This document shows, piece after piece, positions 25,964 to 34,367 of a stretch of 42,790 nt of DNA. The translations under genes were made by a program, and so were the position numbers. A model generated the notes under the pieces. The model had not been told where the DNA came from and made no database searches. It saw only the letters and a list, made by a program, of their open reading frames with translations. Origin of the DNA: Petrotoga mexicana DSM 14811 (lineage in GTDB: Bacteria > Thermotogota > Thermotogae > Petrotogales > Petrotogaceae). Each line of letters starts with the position of its first letter. The stretch's first letter is position 1. Location of the stretch: positions 1 through 42,790 of the forward strand of contig NZ_AZRN01000025.1 in the NCBI RefSeq assembly GCF_002895565.1, written 5' to 3'.

Positions 25964-26635
25964 ATGAAGAATGTATTCATCGATCTAGAAAAGTGTATCG
26001 GTTGCCGGCATTGTGAGGTGGCGTGTGCCATTGAGCATTCTTCAGGGAAAGAGCTTTTCTCCATGTATTTCGAAGTTCCGCGCCCACAACCAAGAATAAG
26101 CGTCAAACTTGGAGTCGATTTAATGACCTTTCCCAACAAGTGTCAGCATTGTGATCCAGCACCGTGTATGGAGGTCTGTCCGGTCAATGCTATTTTCCGT
26201 GATGTTAAAACTGATACAGTTCAGGTTCAGGAAGAACGGTGCATATCCTGTGGTATGTGTGCTATGGTCTGCCCTTACGGAGCTATTCAGTACCAGGTAC
26301 GACCCAATCTACCAAATGAGGTTGCCTACAAATGTGATAGTTGTATTTCTCGACTTGAAAATGGTAAAGAGCCTGCTTGTGTAGAAGCTTGTGTTACGAA
26401 TGCACTGGTATTTGGCGAGTACAATGAAATTATCGCTGAAAAACAGAGGGGCATTTCTCTTAACTTAACGCGGGAAATTCAGGGATATAAAGAAGAGGAA
26501 ATGCCTGAGAATATCAAAGCTTTCAGGGCGTTGCAGCGGAAGGTTGCCCAGCTTGGGCCTCTTCCTTCGTCACAAAATAAGATAAATGTGAATGAAAAAA
26601 TTAAGGGGGCGAGCAAACGATGGATAAGTCATTAA
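25964..26635 (+). CDS. cooF: CO dehydrogenase iron-sulfur electron carrier CooF
   Basis: Polyferredoxin that takes electrons from CooS. Sixteen cysteines form four [4Fe-4S] sites: C11, C14, C17, C21; C60, C63, C68, C72; C93, C96, C99, C103; C124, C127, C139, C143. This is the arrangement of the HycB/CooF family. It is 223 residues long, with a C-terminal helical tail of about 70 residues after the last cluster. Directly followed by cooS (16-nt overlap). The gene and its neighbours through 30621 have higher GC than the flanking genes, a sign of transfer. Confidence 0.94.
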   Translation: MKNVFIDLEKCIGCRHCEVACAIEHSSGKELFSMYFEVPRPQPRISVKLGVDLMTFPNKCQHCDPAPCMEVCPVNAIFRDVKTDTVQVQEERCISCGMCAMVCPYGAIQYQVRPNLPNEVAYKCDSCISRLENGKEPACVEACVTNALVFGEYNEIIAEKQRGISLNLTREIQGYKEEEMPENIKAFRALQRKVAQLGPLPSSQNKINVNEKIKGASKRWISH

Positions 26636-28509
26636 TTAAACTAAAGGTAGAGGAGCGTACAATAGACGAAAGTGCAAAACCTCTCCTTGAACGAACATTG
26701 GAAGAGGGTATTGAAACGGCTTGGGATCGGTTGGAAAAGCAACAGCCCCAGTGCGGTTTTGGTCAACTTGGGCTTTGCTGTAACCGTTGTTCAATGGGTC
26801 CCTGTCGTATTGATCCGTTTGAAAAGGATGGTCCCAAACGTGGGGTCTGTGGTGCTGATGCAGATCTTATTGTCGCTAGAAACCTATTAGATGACTTAGT
26901 AACTGGGGCTGCAGCCCACTCGGATCATGGACGTGAGGTTGTAGAAACTCTTCTGATGACCGCAGAAGGTAAGAGTCAGGGATATGAAATTCTCGACAAA
27001 GAAAAGCTCTACACCGTTGCAAAAGAGATTGGTATCACTACAGAGGGGAGAAACGACACTGATATTGCCAAGGATATTGCCCTGAGCTTTCTTGAAGAAT
27101 ATGGAACAATTAAAAACAGTATTGATCTAAGTAAGCGGGCACCGGAGCCCACGCAAGATAAATGGGCCAAAGCTGGGATCCTTCCAAGAAGCGTAGATCG
27201 GGAAATTGTTGAGGCAATGCACCGAATTCACATGGGTGTAGGTGCAGATTATGCAAATATTCTGCTTCATGGGCTTCGAGCATCACTCTCCGATGGCTGG
27301 GGTGGCTCAATGATGGCCACGGAAGTATCGGATATCCTTTTTGGCACACCTGAGATCAAGGAATCTTGGGTTAATCTAGGTACACTCAAGGAAGATATGG
27401 TAAATATTGTTCTTCATGGGCACAATCCAGTTCTCTCGGAGATGGTTGTCAAGGCTGTCAAGGAACAAGAGATGGTAGATCTAGCGAAACAAAAAGGAGC
27501 CAAAGGGATTAACCTCGTTGGAATGTGCTGCACGGGAAATGAGCTTTTGATGCGTCGAGGTATTCCTATTGCTGGGAATTTACTCAATCAAGAACTGGCC
27601 CTCGCTACTGGCGCTGTAGACGTGATGATAATTGATTATCAATGTATCTTCCCTTCTATCACTCAGGTAGCAAGTTGTTTCCACACTAAAATCGTTTCAA
27701 CTAGCGAAAAATCAAAGGTTCCCGGGGCCGTTCATATGGAGTTCCATCCTGAGACAGCCTATGATACAGCAAAGAACATAGTAAAACTGGCGATTGAGAC
27801 CTATGAACAACGGAATCCTGACCGAGTAAAAATTCCAGCCAAGCCTGTAAAGATGATGGCAGGGTTCTCAGTTGAGGCGATTAAAAAGGCACTTGGTGGT
27901 ACCTTCCAGCCTCTCATCGATGCTATTGCCAACGGAAGTATCAAAGGGGCTGTTGGGATGGTCGGATGTAATAACCCAAAGATAAAACAAGATTATGGAC
28001 ATGTTACTCTTGGCAAGGAACTTATCAAGCGGAACATTTTGGTTGTCGAAACTGGTTGTGCCGCTATTGCATCCGGCAAAGCTGGACTCCTCCTCCCAGA
28101 AGCGGCTGATCTCGCTGGTGATGGACTGAAGAGTGTATGTCATGCTTTGGGAATTCCTCCAGTTCTGCACATGGGTTCCTGTGTTGATTGTTCCCGTATC
28201 CTCGTGCTTGCCGCCGAACTGGCGAAAGCTTTGAATGTTGGAATTGATCAGTTACCTCTTGCCGGAGCTGCACCTGAATGGTATTCACAGAAGGCCGTCT
28301 CGATTGCGTCCTACTTTGTAGCTTCCGGTGTGTATACTGTTCTGGGGCTACCCCCGAAAATCTTCGGCAGCAAGAATGTAATCGATCTACTTACTTCGGG
28401 TCTAAATGATGTTGTTGGTGCTACCTATGCTGTAGAACCGGGTCCTGTGGCTGCGGCAGATCTTATTGAGAAACATATCGATTCAAAGAGAAAGGACCTT
28501 GGGATATGA
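26620..28509 (+). CDS. cooS: Anaerobic carbon monoxide dehydrogenase, catalytic subunit
   Basis: Nickel enzyme interconverting CO and CO2. The N-terminal cysteines C45 and C53 (cluster D) and C54, C57, C62, C77 (cluster B) are spaced as in CODH II of Carboxydothermus. The cluster C ligands are all visible: His in VLHGHNPVLSEM, then cysteines in GMCCTGNE, ASCFHTK, VGCNNPK, ETGCAAIASGK and GSCVDCSR. 629 residues is normal for the monofunctional enzyme. The ATG lies in cooF (16-nt overlap). No acetyl-CoA synthase gene adjoins it, so it serves CO oxidation or CO2 reduction rather than acetogenesis. Confidence 0.97.
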   Translation: MDKSLIKLKVEERTIDESAKPLLERTLEEGIETAWDRLEKQQPQCGFGQLGLCCNRCSMGPCRIDPFEKDGPKRGVCGADADLIVARNLLDDLVTGAAAHSDHGREVVETLLMTAEGKSQGYEILDKEKLYTVAKEIGITTEGRNDTDIAKDIALSFLEEYGTIKNSIDLSKRAPEPTQDKWAKAGILPRSVDREIVEAMHRIHMGVGADYANILLHGLRASLSDGWGGSMMATEVSDILFGTPEIKESWVNLGTLKEDMVNIVLHGHNPVLSEMVVKAVKEQEMVDLAKQKGAKGINLVGMCCTGNELLMRRGIPIAGNLLNQELALATGAVDVMIIDYQCIFPSITQVASCFHTKIVSTSEKSKVPGAVHMEFHPETAYDTAKNIVKLAIETYEQRNPDRVKIPAKPVKMMAGFSVEAIKKALGGTFQPLIDAIANGSIKGAVGMVGCNNPKIKQDYGHVTLGKELIKRNILVVETGCAAIASGKAGLLLPEAADLAGDGLKSVCHALGIPPVLHMGSCVDCSRILVLAAELAKALNVGIDQLPLAGAAPEWYSQKAVSIASYFVASGVYTVLGLPPKIFGSKNVIDLLTSGLNDVVGATYAVEPGPVAAADLIEKHIDSKRKDLGI

Positions 28510-29384
28510 GTGCATCGAGTGAAGAAAGGCGTAAACAATTATTTGAAGTAGCAAATGAGTTGAAAAAAAAGAGTTTAGAAAAAAATCATGATTTTCGAGT
28601 TGTCATAACAGGTAAGGGTGGAGCAGGAAAAACTACACTTACGGCTGTTCTTTCACATCTTTTTGCCCAACATAAATATAATGTTCTTGCAGTAGATGAA
28701 GACCCTCAGCAAAATCTGGCATTTTCGCTTGGTTTTCCTATAGAAAAAGCGGACCAAATAGTGCCGGTGTCAAAAAATTTGGATTATATCGAGGAAAAGA
28801 CAGGCGCCCGTCCGGGGGAGGGATGGGGAGTAATGCTCAACCTGAATCCTGATGTTTCGGATGTTGTTAAGCGTTTCGGTATGAAAATCAATTCAAAAAT
28901 AAACCTGTTGGTCATTGGAAGTGTGATCCAGGCAGCAACAGGTTGCCTATGCCCCGAGAATGCTCTTCTCGATGCGATTGTGGGTTATATCAAGTTGCGT
29001 GAGGGAGAAGTTATTCTCATGGATACCCAGGCAGGTGTTGAGCATTTCGGGCGAGCTCTTGCGGAAGGGTTTCAAAATGCTGTTATTGTGACGGAGCCGA
29101 GTTTCAATGCCGTCCAGGTTGCACTGCATTCAGCAAAACTTTCACAGCAACTTGGAATAGAACGAATCTATCTTGCGGTCAATAAAGTTCGAGACGATGC
29201 GGACCGGGAAAAGGTGCTTCGTTTTATTGAAGGACAGAATTATTTTCAGTCAATACATTATTTACCCTTTGATGAGCAGGTGTATAAAAACGAACCGGAT
29301 ATTGGACCTTTGTTGGAAGGTTCCTCTCCTTATATAAGCGCAGTAAAAGGATTATTTTTGGAACTCACATCCAAAGACAAGTGA
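28506..29384 (+). CDS. cooC: CO dehydrogenase nickel-insertion ATPase CooC
   Basis: MinD-type ATPase that delivers nickel to cluster C of CooS. The deviant P-loop GKGGAGKTT is near residues 37-45, after about 30 extra N-terminal residues. The CxC metal site is in GCLCPEN, and DTQAGVEHFGRALAEG is the switch region. It overlaps the cooS stop by ATGA, so translation is coupled. 292 residues, slightly longer than typical (about 260) because of the N-terminal extension. Confidence 0.95.
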   Translation: MSASSEERRKQLFEVANELKKKSLEKNHDFRVVITGKGGAGKTTLTAVLSHLFAQHKYNVLAVDEDPQQNLAFSLGFPIEKADQIVPVSKNLDYIEEKTGARPGEGWGVMLNLNPDVSDVVKRFGMKINSKINLLVIGSVIQAATGCLCPENALLDAIVGYIKLREGEVILMDTQAGVEHFGRALAEGFQNAVIVTEPSFNAVQVALHSAKLSQQLGIERIYLAVNKVRDDADREKVLRFIEGQNYFQSIHYLPFDEQVYKNEPDIGPLLEGSSPYISAVKGLFLELTSKDK

Positions 29385-29394
29385 GGGAATCAAA

Positions 29395-30621
29395 ATGAAT
29401 AAAACTGTTGTTATTATTGGATCCGGGCCCTCAGGTGTTTCCGTGGTATCGAATCTCAGGAAGCAGGGATTTAAAGGTACTATTATCATGCTTTCTGCTG
29501 AAGAGGTTCCCCCCTACTCTCCTGCGGCTCTTGGAGAATATCTTATTCGGGACAATGAAGAGATCCTTTTCTGGCACGGTAGGAACTTCTGTGTCGAAAA
29601 CGAAGTTGAGTGTTTTCCCGGTGAAAGGGTTATGGAGATAGAAACAGATGTAAAGCGGGTACGGACCGAGAAAGATAGAATTATTGACTATGATACTCTG
29701 GTAATTGCATCTGGAAGTTCTCTTTACATTCCACCCACAGTTCAGGGGGCTGATCGGAGAGACCTTCTAAATTTCAAGACCCTTGCAGGGGCAGACAGAA
29801 TCAAGGAGATGGCACGTAAGGGCGGAGCAAGTGCTGTAATAGTCGGTGGTGGTTTTATCGGTGTCGAAATTGCCCTTTGTTTAAGCAAAATAGGTATATC
29901 TCCATCAGTTCTGAACCGACGGGGATGGATCATGCCCAGGCTCCTCGACCCGGAGACGTCCGAATATGTGCTTGAAGACCTTCGGTCTCAGGGTGTGAAT
30001 CCCCTACTAAATACAGAGGCAGCAAAATTCTTTGGCGACGATCATATAATTGGGTTGGAAACGACTGACGGGAGACGGATAGATGCAGATATCTTCATTG
30101 CTGCTACAGGGGTAAAGCCGAATGTGGATTTTCTCAGTGGTAGCGGAATCGATTGCGACGAATATGGTATATCCGTTGACAGTAAACTTCGAACAAACGA
30201 CAAAAATGTCTATGCCTGTGGAGATGTGGCTAAAACGATTGATCTGGTTACTGGTGAGTCCAAAAGTCATGGCCTCTACCCAGTTGCGGTAAGTCACGGA
30301 CAAACGGTTGCCATGAACATTCTTGGTTATGATTTTGACTACGAAAAACAGGTAAGTATGAATTCTCTTAAGGAGTTAAGCTTCAAGATCATTGTAGTAG
30401 GGGCACTTGAAGGTGATGAAATTAAATACAAAAAGAATGGGATCCTAAGGAAAGTTTATCTGCAAGATGGAAAACTAAATGGCTTTGTGCTTGTCCGAGA
30501 TATCAGCGGTGCGGGATATCTTTTGTCACTTCTGAGAAAACGAAAGCGTGTTGATACACTTGGATATTCTTTAGTCGATCCATCGTTCAGTCCCGCTTAC
30601 GGTGTAACAAGTCTGGTTTAA
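29395..30621 (+). CDS. CO-dehydrogenase-linked FAD/NAD(P) oxidoreductase
   Basis: Pyridine-nucleotide-disulfide-type flavoprotein of 408 residues. The FAD dinucleotide loop IIGSGPSGVS is at residues 7-16. The NAD(P) loop VIVGGGFIGVE is near 147. The second FAD motif VYACGDVAKT is near 274, preceded by ATGVKPN. No redox-active CxxC is seen, as in NADH oxidase/ferredoxin reductase relatives. It follows cooC by 10 nt. Such genes are known beside some cooS-cooF pairs, where they are thought to pass CO-derived electrons to NAD(P)+ (FNOR type). The direction of electron flow here is inferred from context. Confidence 0.88.
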   Translation: MNKTVVIIGSGPSGVSVVSNLRKQGFKGTIIMLSAEEVPPYSPAALGEYLIRDNEEILFWHGRNFCVENEVECFPGERVMEIETDVKRVRTEKDRIIDYDTLVIASGSSLYIPPTVQGADRRDLLNFKTLAGADRIKEMARKGGASAVIVGGGFIGVEIALCLSKIGISPSVLNRRGWIMPRLLDPETSEYVLEDLRSQGVNPLLNTEAAKFFGDDHIIGLETTDGRRIDADIFIAATGVKPNVDFLSGSGIDCDEYGISVDSKLRTNDKNVYACGDVAKTIDLVTGESKSHGLYPVAVSHGQTVAMNILGYDFDYEKQVSMNSLKELSFKIIVVGALEGDEIKYKKNGILRKVYLQDGKLNGFVLVRDISGAGYLLSLLRKRKRVDTLGYSLVDPSFSPAYGVTSLV

Positions 30622-30663
30622 GAGACGAAACTTCCTGAAGGCAAGACATTTGTTAACATCTTC

Positions 30664-30700
30664 TTCCCCGGAGCACTCATCATATCACAGCTCCGGGGAA
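30664..30700 (+). terminator. Terminator-like hairpin after the CO dehydrogenase operon
   Basis: A perfect 11-bp GC-rich stem ttccccggagc/gctccggggaa with a 15-nt loop begins about 42 nt after the oxidoreductase stop. No T tract follows (ataaaatgag), so it may stabilise the 3' end rather than terminate. From here to about 30898 I see no gene. Confidence 0.5.
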
Positions 30701-30898
30701 ATAAAATGAGAATATATTTTTCAATAAAGATGATTACAATGATTTTCTACCTATTCTTTGTAATGTAGCATAACTTTATTATCTTTTCTTATGTTACTCT
30801 TGTCTGATTTTCAACTATTACCATCTTCTGTTAGAAACCCCATAAGTAAATCTCTCCATTGGGTACTCTCTTAATTTGGTATGGATGAAAAAACATAA

Positions 30899-31699
30899 GA
30901 ATATCCTAAGAGAGGAGACGTTGATATTGCCCTTTATTCTGCTACTGGTGGAGCAAAGATGTACGCAAAGGTAATTGAAAACATTAGATTAGTGGGAGTT
31001 TATGTCTGGAAGGCAGTTTATGTGGTTGCTGGAAAAGACGTCTCCGATTGGGGAGACCTCAAGGGAAAAGATGTTTATATTGATTTTAGAGGAGGGTCGC
31101 CTGACATCATTGCTCGAGCATCAATGAAAGCAGCAGGTTATGATCCTGATAAAGATTTTAATATAAAGTATTTGCCCGGAAGTGAAATAAAAAGGCTCAT
31201 TCTTTCCGGGCAAGCAGATGCCGCGGTTTTTCCAGAACCCCACATTTCTCAGTTAGTCCTCGCCTCTGGTGGAAAGATGAATGTGGCGATAGATTGCCAA
31301 GAAGGATTTGTAAAGAGTATCTCCGGCTGGGAAAAAGGTGAGGAAATCCCTATAGGAGGGCTTTGGGTAGTAGTTTCGAACATCGAAGGTAAGGAGAAAG
31401 CTGTAGAAAAGTTCATTGATGCCTTTGATGAGGCTAATGATTACGCTATAAAACACCCTCAAGAAGTTGGTAATTTTACCTCCAAATGTTTTAAACAGTA
31501 CTTTGGCGCTGAATTTCCTTCAAAAGCTGTTGAAGATTCTATCATGTCTGGACGTCTCAAGTTGGACTTCATAGAAGTAGAAGATGTAAAGCCGCTCATG
31601 CCTTCTTATCTTGAAAGCTTAGGGTTCCCTATTCCTGATGAAGGAATTTATTACAAAGCTGAAATATCGCTTCCAGAAGAAGATGATTCTGATGATTAG
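30899..31699 (+). pseudogene. 5'-truncated NitT/TauT-type ABC substrate-binding protein
   Basis: The coding pattern is clear from GDVDIALYSATGGAKMYAKV (about 30914 on) to the acidic end EEDDSDD. It continues in frame upstream of the only ATG (30959) until a stop at 30896. It has the second-half features of NMT1/SsuA/TauA-type binding proteins: WGDLKGKDVYIDFRGGSPDIIARASMKAAG, and IKRLILSGQADAAVFPEP. The signal peptide and roughly the first 80-100 residues are missing, so the product could not be exported. Permease and ATPase genes follow intact. The break faces the end of the CO dehydrogenase block, suggesting the insertion or a rearrangement destroyed the 5' end. Translation from 30959 is possible but would give a cytoplasmic fragment. 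Confidence 0.75.
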
Positions 31700-32474
31700 A
31701 ACGAAACTTAAGTTTTTACAATGGCTTAAAAGATTATCAGGAATTATTGTCCTCCTTGGGATGTGGGAATTACTTTCTTTGTTTTTTCCCCCAATTATCG
31801 TTCCTTCGGTAGAAAGAGTTTTTTTAACGCTTAGCCAAATGGTTATTAGTGGAGAGATATGGCTCCCGCTTATTCATACGGTAAGTAGGGTGCTGATAGG
31901 TGTAAGCCTTTCTATTCTTCTAGGAGGAATACTTGGCACACTGGCGGGACTAATTAATGGCATTCATGAAGCAATTAGGCCTGTAATTGTAATCATTGAA
32001 AACATGCCTCCCGTTGTATGGGTAATTATAGCTGTTATTTGGTTTGGTTTGGGGGCTATCCCTCCAATATTTGTTATTATGTCTATCGCAGTTCCCATTA
32101 TTACTATTCATCTAGATCAGGGAATCAGAGATATAGACTCTTCTCTTCGCGAAATGAGTCAGTCTTTTGGAGTAAAAACATCAACTAAGCTCCACGACCT
32201 TTATTTACCTGCTATTAGTGGGCCCTTTTTCTCAGCACTATCTGTTGGATTTGGATTAGCCTGGAGAGGAGTAGTAATGGCAGAATTCCTTGGCAGTATG
32301 TCAGGTATTGGAAATGAACTTAATTGGGCTCGATTTAATTTAGAAACGGATAAGGTATTCGCATATACTATTGTTATTGTTGTTTTAGGCCTTGCTACCG
32401 AATATTTATTAATTAAACCTTTTCAAAATAGAACAATAAAGACAGAGACCGTGAGAAGGCGAAATAAAAAATGA
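31692..32474 (+). CDS. NitT/TauT-type ABC transporter permease
   Basis: Inner-membrane permease of the SsuC/TauC/NrtB class, with about six hydrophobic segments in 260 residues. The EAA-type cytoplasmic loop is seen at REMSQSFGVKTSTKLHDLYLPAISGPFFSAL near residues 154-184. It overlaps the end of the binding-protein gene. I favour ATG 31692 because AAGAAG lies nine bases upstream; ATG 31683 or 31638 are possible. The last four bases overlap the ATPase gene. The substrate (nitrate, sulfonate, a vitamin precursor or other) cannot be decided from sequence, particularly with the binding protein broken. Confidence 0.88.
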   Translation: MIRTKLKFLQWLKRLSGIIVLLGMWELLSLFFPPIIVPSVERVFLTLSQMVISGEIWLPLIHTVSRVLIGVSLSILLGGILGTLAGLINGIHEAIRPVIVIIENMPPVVWVIIAVIWFGLGAIPPIFVIMSIAVPIITIHLDQGIRDIDSSLREMSQSFGVKTSTKLHDLYLPAISGPFFSALSVGFGLAWRGVVMAEFLGSMSGIGNELNWARFNLETDKVFAYTIVIVVLGLATEYLLIKPFQNRTIKTETVRRRNKK

Positions 32475-33247
32475 AGGAGAAAAGAAAAACATTGGTAAAG
32501 TTTTCCGGAGTACATAAGAGATTTGGCTCCTTGCAAGTAATTAAAGATCTAAATTTTAAAGTCCCAGAAGGAGAAGTAGTTTCTTTTATTGGTCTCTCAG
32601 GTTGTGGAAAAAGCACTACTCTGCGTATTATTGCTGGCTTAGAAGAAGTAAATAAAGGAACAGTTGAGAGAAAATTTGATAACCTTGGGTTTATTTTTCA
32701 GGAGCCAAGACTTCTTCCCTGGAAAACTGTGTTAGATAATATTTGCTTTGTTTTAAAGGATCGCATCCCGAATAAGGTTGAACGTCAGGAAATTGCCTTG
32801 CATTATTTAAATTTGATGGAGCTTACCCAATTCAAGGATTATTATCCTGCTCAGCTTAGTGGAGGGATGAAAAGCCGGGTTTCGGTTGCTCGAGCTTTAG
32901 CTATAGACCCGGACATTATCCTAATGGATGAACCCTTTTCAGATATCGACTTTCCTTTGCGTCTTGTGCTCATAGACAGTTTAAAAGACATTTTAGAGAA
33001 AGAATCAAAGACGGTTATCTATGTTACTCACGATATTAGAGATGCACTTCTCTTATCGGATAGGATCTATGTTCTTACTGCTCGACCAATGCAACTCAAG
33101 GAAGAACTGTTTATTAGCGAAGAAGTGAGAGATATAAATAACCCTAAATTTTCAGAATTAGAAAGGTATGTGATTAATCTACTGAAGGAAGAGCTAGAAA
33201 TAAAAAGGTTGGATGAGATGAGAGTAGAAAGCATAGTAATAAAGTAA
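32471..33247 (+). CDS. NitT/TauT-type ABC transporter ATP-binding protein
   Basis: Complete ABC ATPase of 258 residues: Walker A GLSGCGKST near residue 42, Q-loop FIFQEPRLLPW, signature LSGGMKSRVSVARAL, Walker B IILMDEPFSDID, and switch histidine in YVTHDIRDAL. The RLLPWKTVLDNI pattern after the Q-loop is typical of the SsuB/TauB class. The ATG overlaps the permease stop (ATGA). It is the last gene before the CRISPR leader; no terminator is obvious in the 60 nt that follow. Confidence 0.93.
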   Translation: MKEKRKTLVKFSGVHKRFGSLQVIKDLNFKVPEGEVVSFIGLSGCGKSTTLRIIAGLEEVNKGTVERKFDNLGFIFQEPRLLPWKTVLDNICFVLKDRIPNKVERQEIALHYLNLMELTQFKDYYPAQLSGGMKSRVSVARALAIDPDIILMDEPFSDIDFPLRLVLIDSLKDILEKESKTVIYVTHDIRDALLLSDRIYVLTARPMQLKEELFISEEVRDINNPKFSELERYVINLLKEELEIKRLDEMRVESIVIK

Positions 33248-33310
33248 TACAAAAAATCCATTGAAAGCAAAATTAAACAATTATTCAAATATTAGATTAT
33301 GGAATGAAAA

Positions 33311-33463
33311 TTTAATGTTTAATCTCATTTCAATGCTACTGATATTTTAAATTAAAAATCAAGGTATATCTTGTAATATATTTTATCATACGATAATAAA
33401 AAAGCAAAGTTTTGATTGACAATCGTAATTTTTTATGATATAGTATTTATAGCTATCTTATGC
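33311..33463 (+). promoter_or_regulatory. CRISPR leader with cas6 start-region remnant
   Basis: Immediately left of the first repeat is a promoter, TTGACA (33416-33421), 17 bp, TATAGT (33439-33444). Further left, 33311-33410 closely copies 42362-42455: both contain gtttaatctcatttcaat and gatattttaaattaaaaat, then taatatattttatcatac.ataataaaaaa. At 42.4 kb the first of these is the cas6 start, so a few cas6 codons survive here on the minus strand. The leader was therefore duplicated together with its cas6 junction. Confidence 0.75.
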
Positions 33464-33562
33464 CTTTTTATCCTACCTATAAGGAATGGAAACTTTGTTG
33501 AAATAAACAATGGAAATCAAGTTGATGATTCACTTTTTATCCTACCTATAAGGAATGGAAAC
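33464..33562 (+). CRISPR. Minimal CRISPR array: two repeats, one spacer
   Basis: Two identical 30-nt repeats (33464-33493 and 33533-33562) begin ctttttatcctacct and end ggaatggaaac. They flank a 39-nt spacer. The end atggaaac fits the 8-nt tag left by Cas6 in type I-B. The leader lies on the left, so transcription runs rightward, towards the 3' end of the cas operon. After the second repeat come about 35 nt that may be part of another spacer, but no third repeat; decayed sequence follows. Confidence 0.88.
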
Positions 33563-33589
33563 ATCCCACTCCATTAAAATAATCCATGC

Positions 33590-34018
33590 TCTAAACTTCT
33601 CGAATATTATGAACTAAACTTACCAAAGATAATCTCGGTAAAACCAACAGAACTACCAGTAATAAAAGTATCAGACAGAAACATAGATTTTGTATTTGAA
33701 TTAGAGGTCACTTCTCTTACAATTGTGTAAGGGAAGAGTACATAAACAAACTGAAAGAGGTGATACGAACGACAAAGATATGAGCCTCGTTATTTGAAGA
33801 AGGCGTGAAAAAGGTAAAATTGAAGGTGTAAAAGAAGGTGAAAGAAAAGGGAAACTTGAAGAAAAAAAAGAATTAATAATTGAGATTCTAAATCAAAGGT
33901 TTGGAAAAGATTTTGATAAAAGACTAGAAGAAAAGATCAAAATACAAATGAAGAAACAATAAACCAAATAAAGAAAAATATTCTAAGTATTACAGTAGAA
34001 GAGCAAAAAGAATATTGA
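33590..34018 (+). pseudogene. Decayed Rpn-family (PD-(D/E)XK) recombination-promoting nuclease
   Basis: The first part reads YYELNLPKIISVKPTELPV then IKVSDRNIDFVFELE. This is the pattern of Rpn/putative-transposase nucleases up to the first catalytic acidic residue, then stops. The C-terminal part reads GKIEGVKEGERKGKLEEKKE then LIIEILNQRFGKDFDKRL, and after a one-base shift NEETINQIKKNILSI, ending at TGA 34018. The middle with the rest of the nuclease core is lost and several stops or shifts interrupt it. It lies between the CRISPR remnant and cas2. Confidence 0.6.
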
Positions 34019-34091
34019 AGTAGTTGTAGAAGGCTAATCTTATACTAATGCCATGAATTCCAAATAAATGTACTTCTAAAAATCTCACTCT

Positions 34092-34367
34092 TTAAATAAT
34101 GAAGTCATCAGGTTCTCCTTTTTCCACTCCATAAGTTTCTTTGATAAAAATTTTTCGAGATTCGAAAATGTACCAAGTAATGCTATCTTCGTCCTTTTTT
34201 GTGATTTTTCTTATCTGCTGTTTTAAGATCTCATATTTTGCTTTTGTTATTTCTCCTTCCAGCAAGGAATTTTGTACCCAGTTCAGGTATTGTCTCGCTT
34301 TTTTTAAAACTTTTGCAACTCTTTTCTCATTAACGTCATAAGCCATAATTACGTACGTTTTTACCAC
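34092..34367 (-). CDS. cas2: CRISPR adaptation protein Cas2
   Basis: Small structural partner of Cas1 in the spacer-integration complex. The first strand YVIMAYDVN ends with the conserved Asp/Asn. RVAKVLKKARQYLNWVQNSLLEGEIT is the expected helix and strand, with the usual SVFEG-like segment as NSLLEGEI. 91 residues is normal. The GTG start (34367) overlaps the cas1 stop by 7 nt, so translation is coupled. Last gene of the operon. Confidence 0.95.
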   Translation of the reverse strand: MVKTYVIMAYDVNEKRVAKVLKKARQYLNWVQNSLLEGEITKAKYEILKQQIRKITKKDEDSITWYIFESRKIFIKETYGVEKGEPDDFII

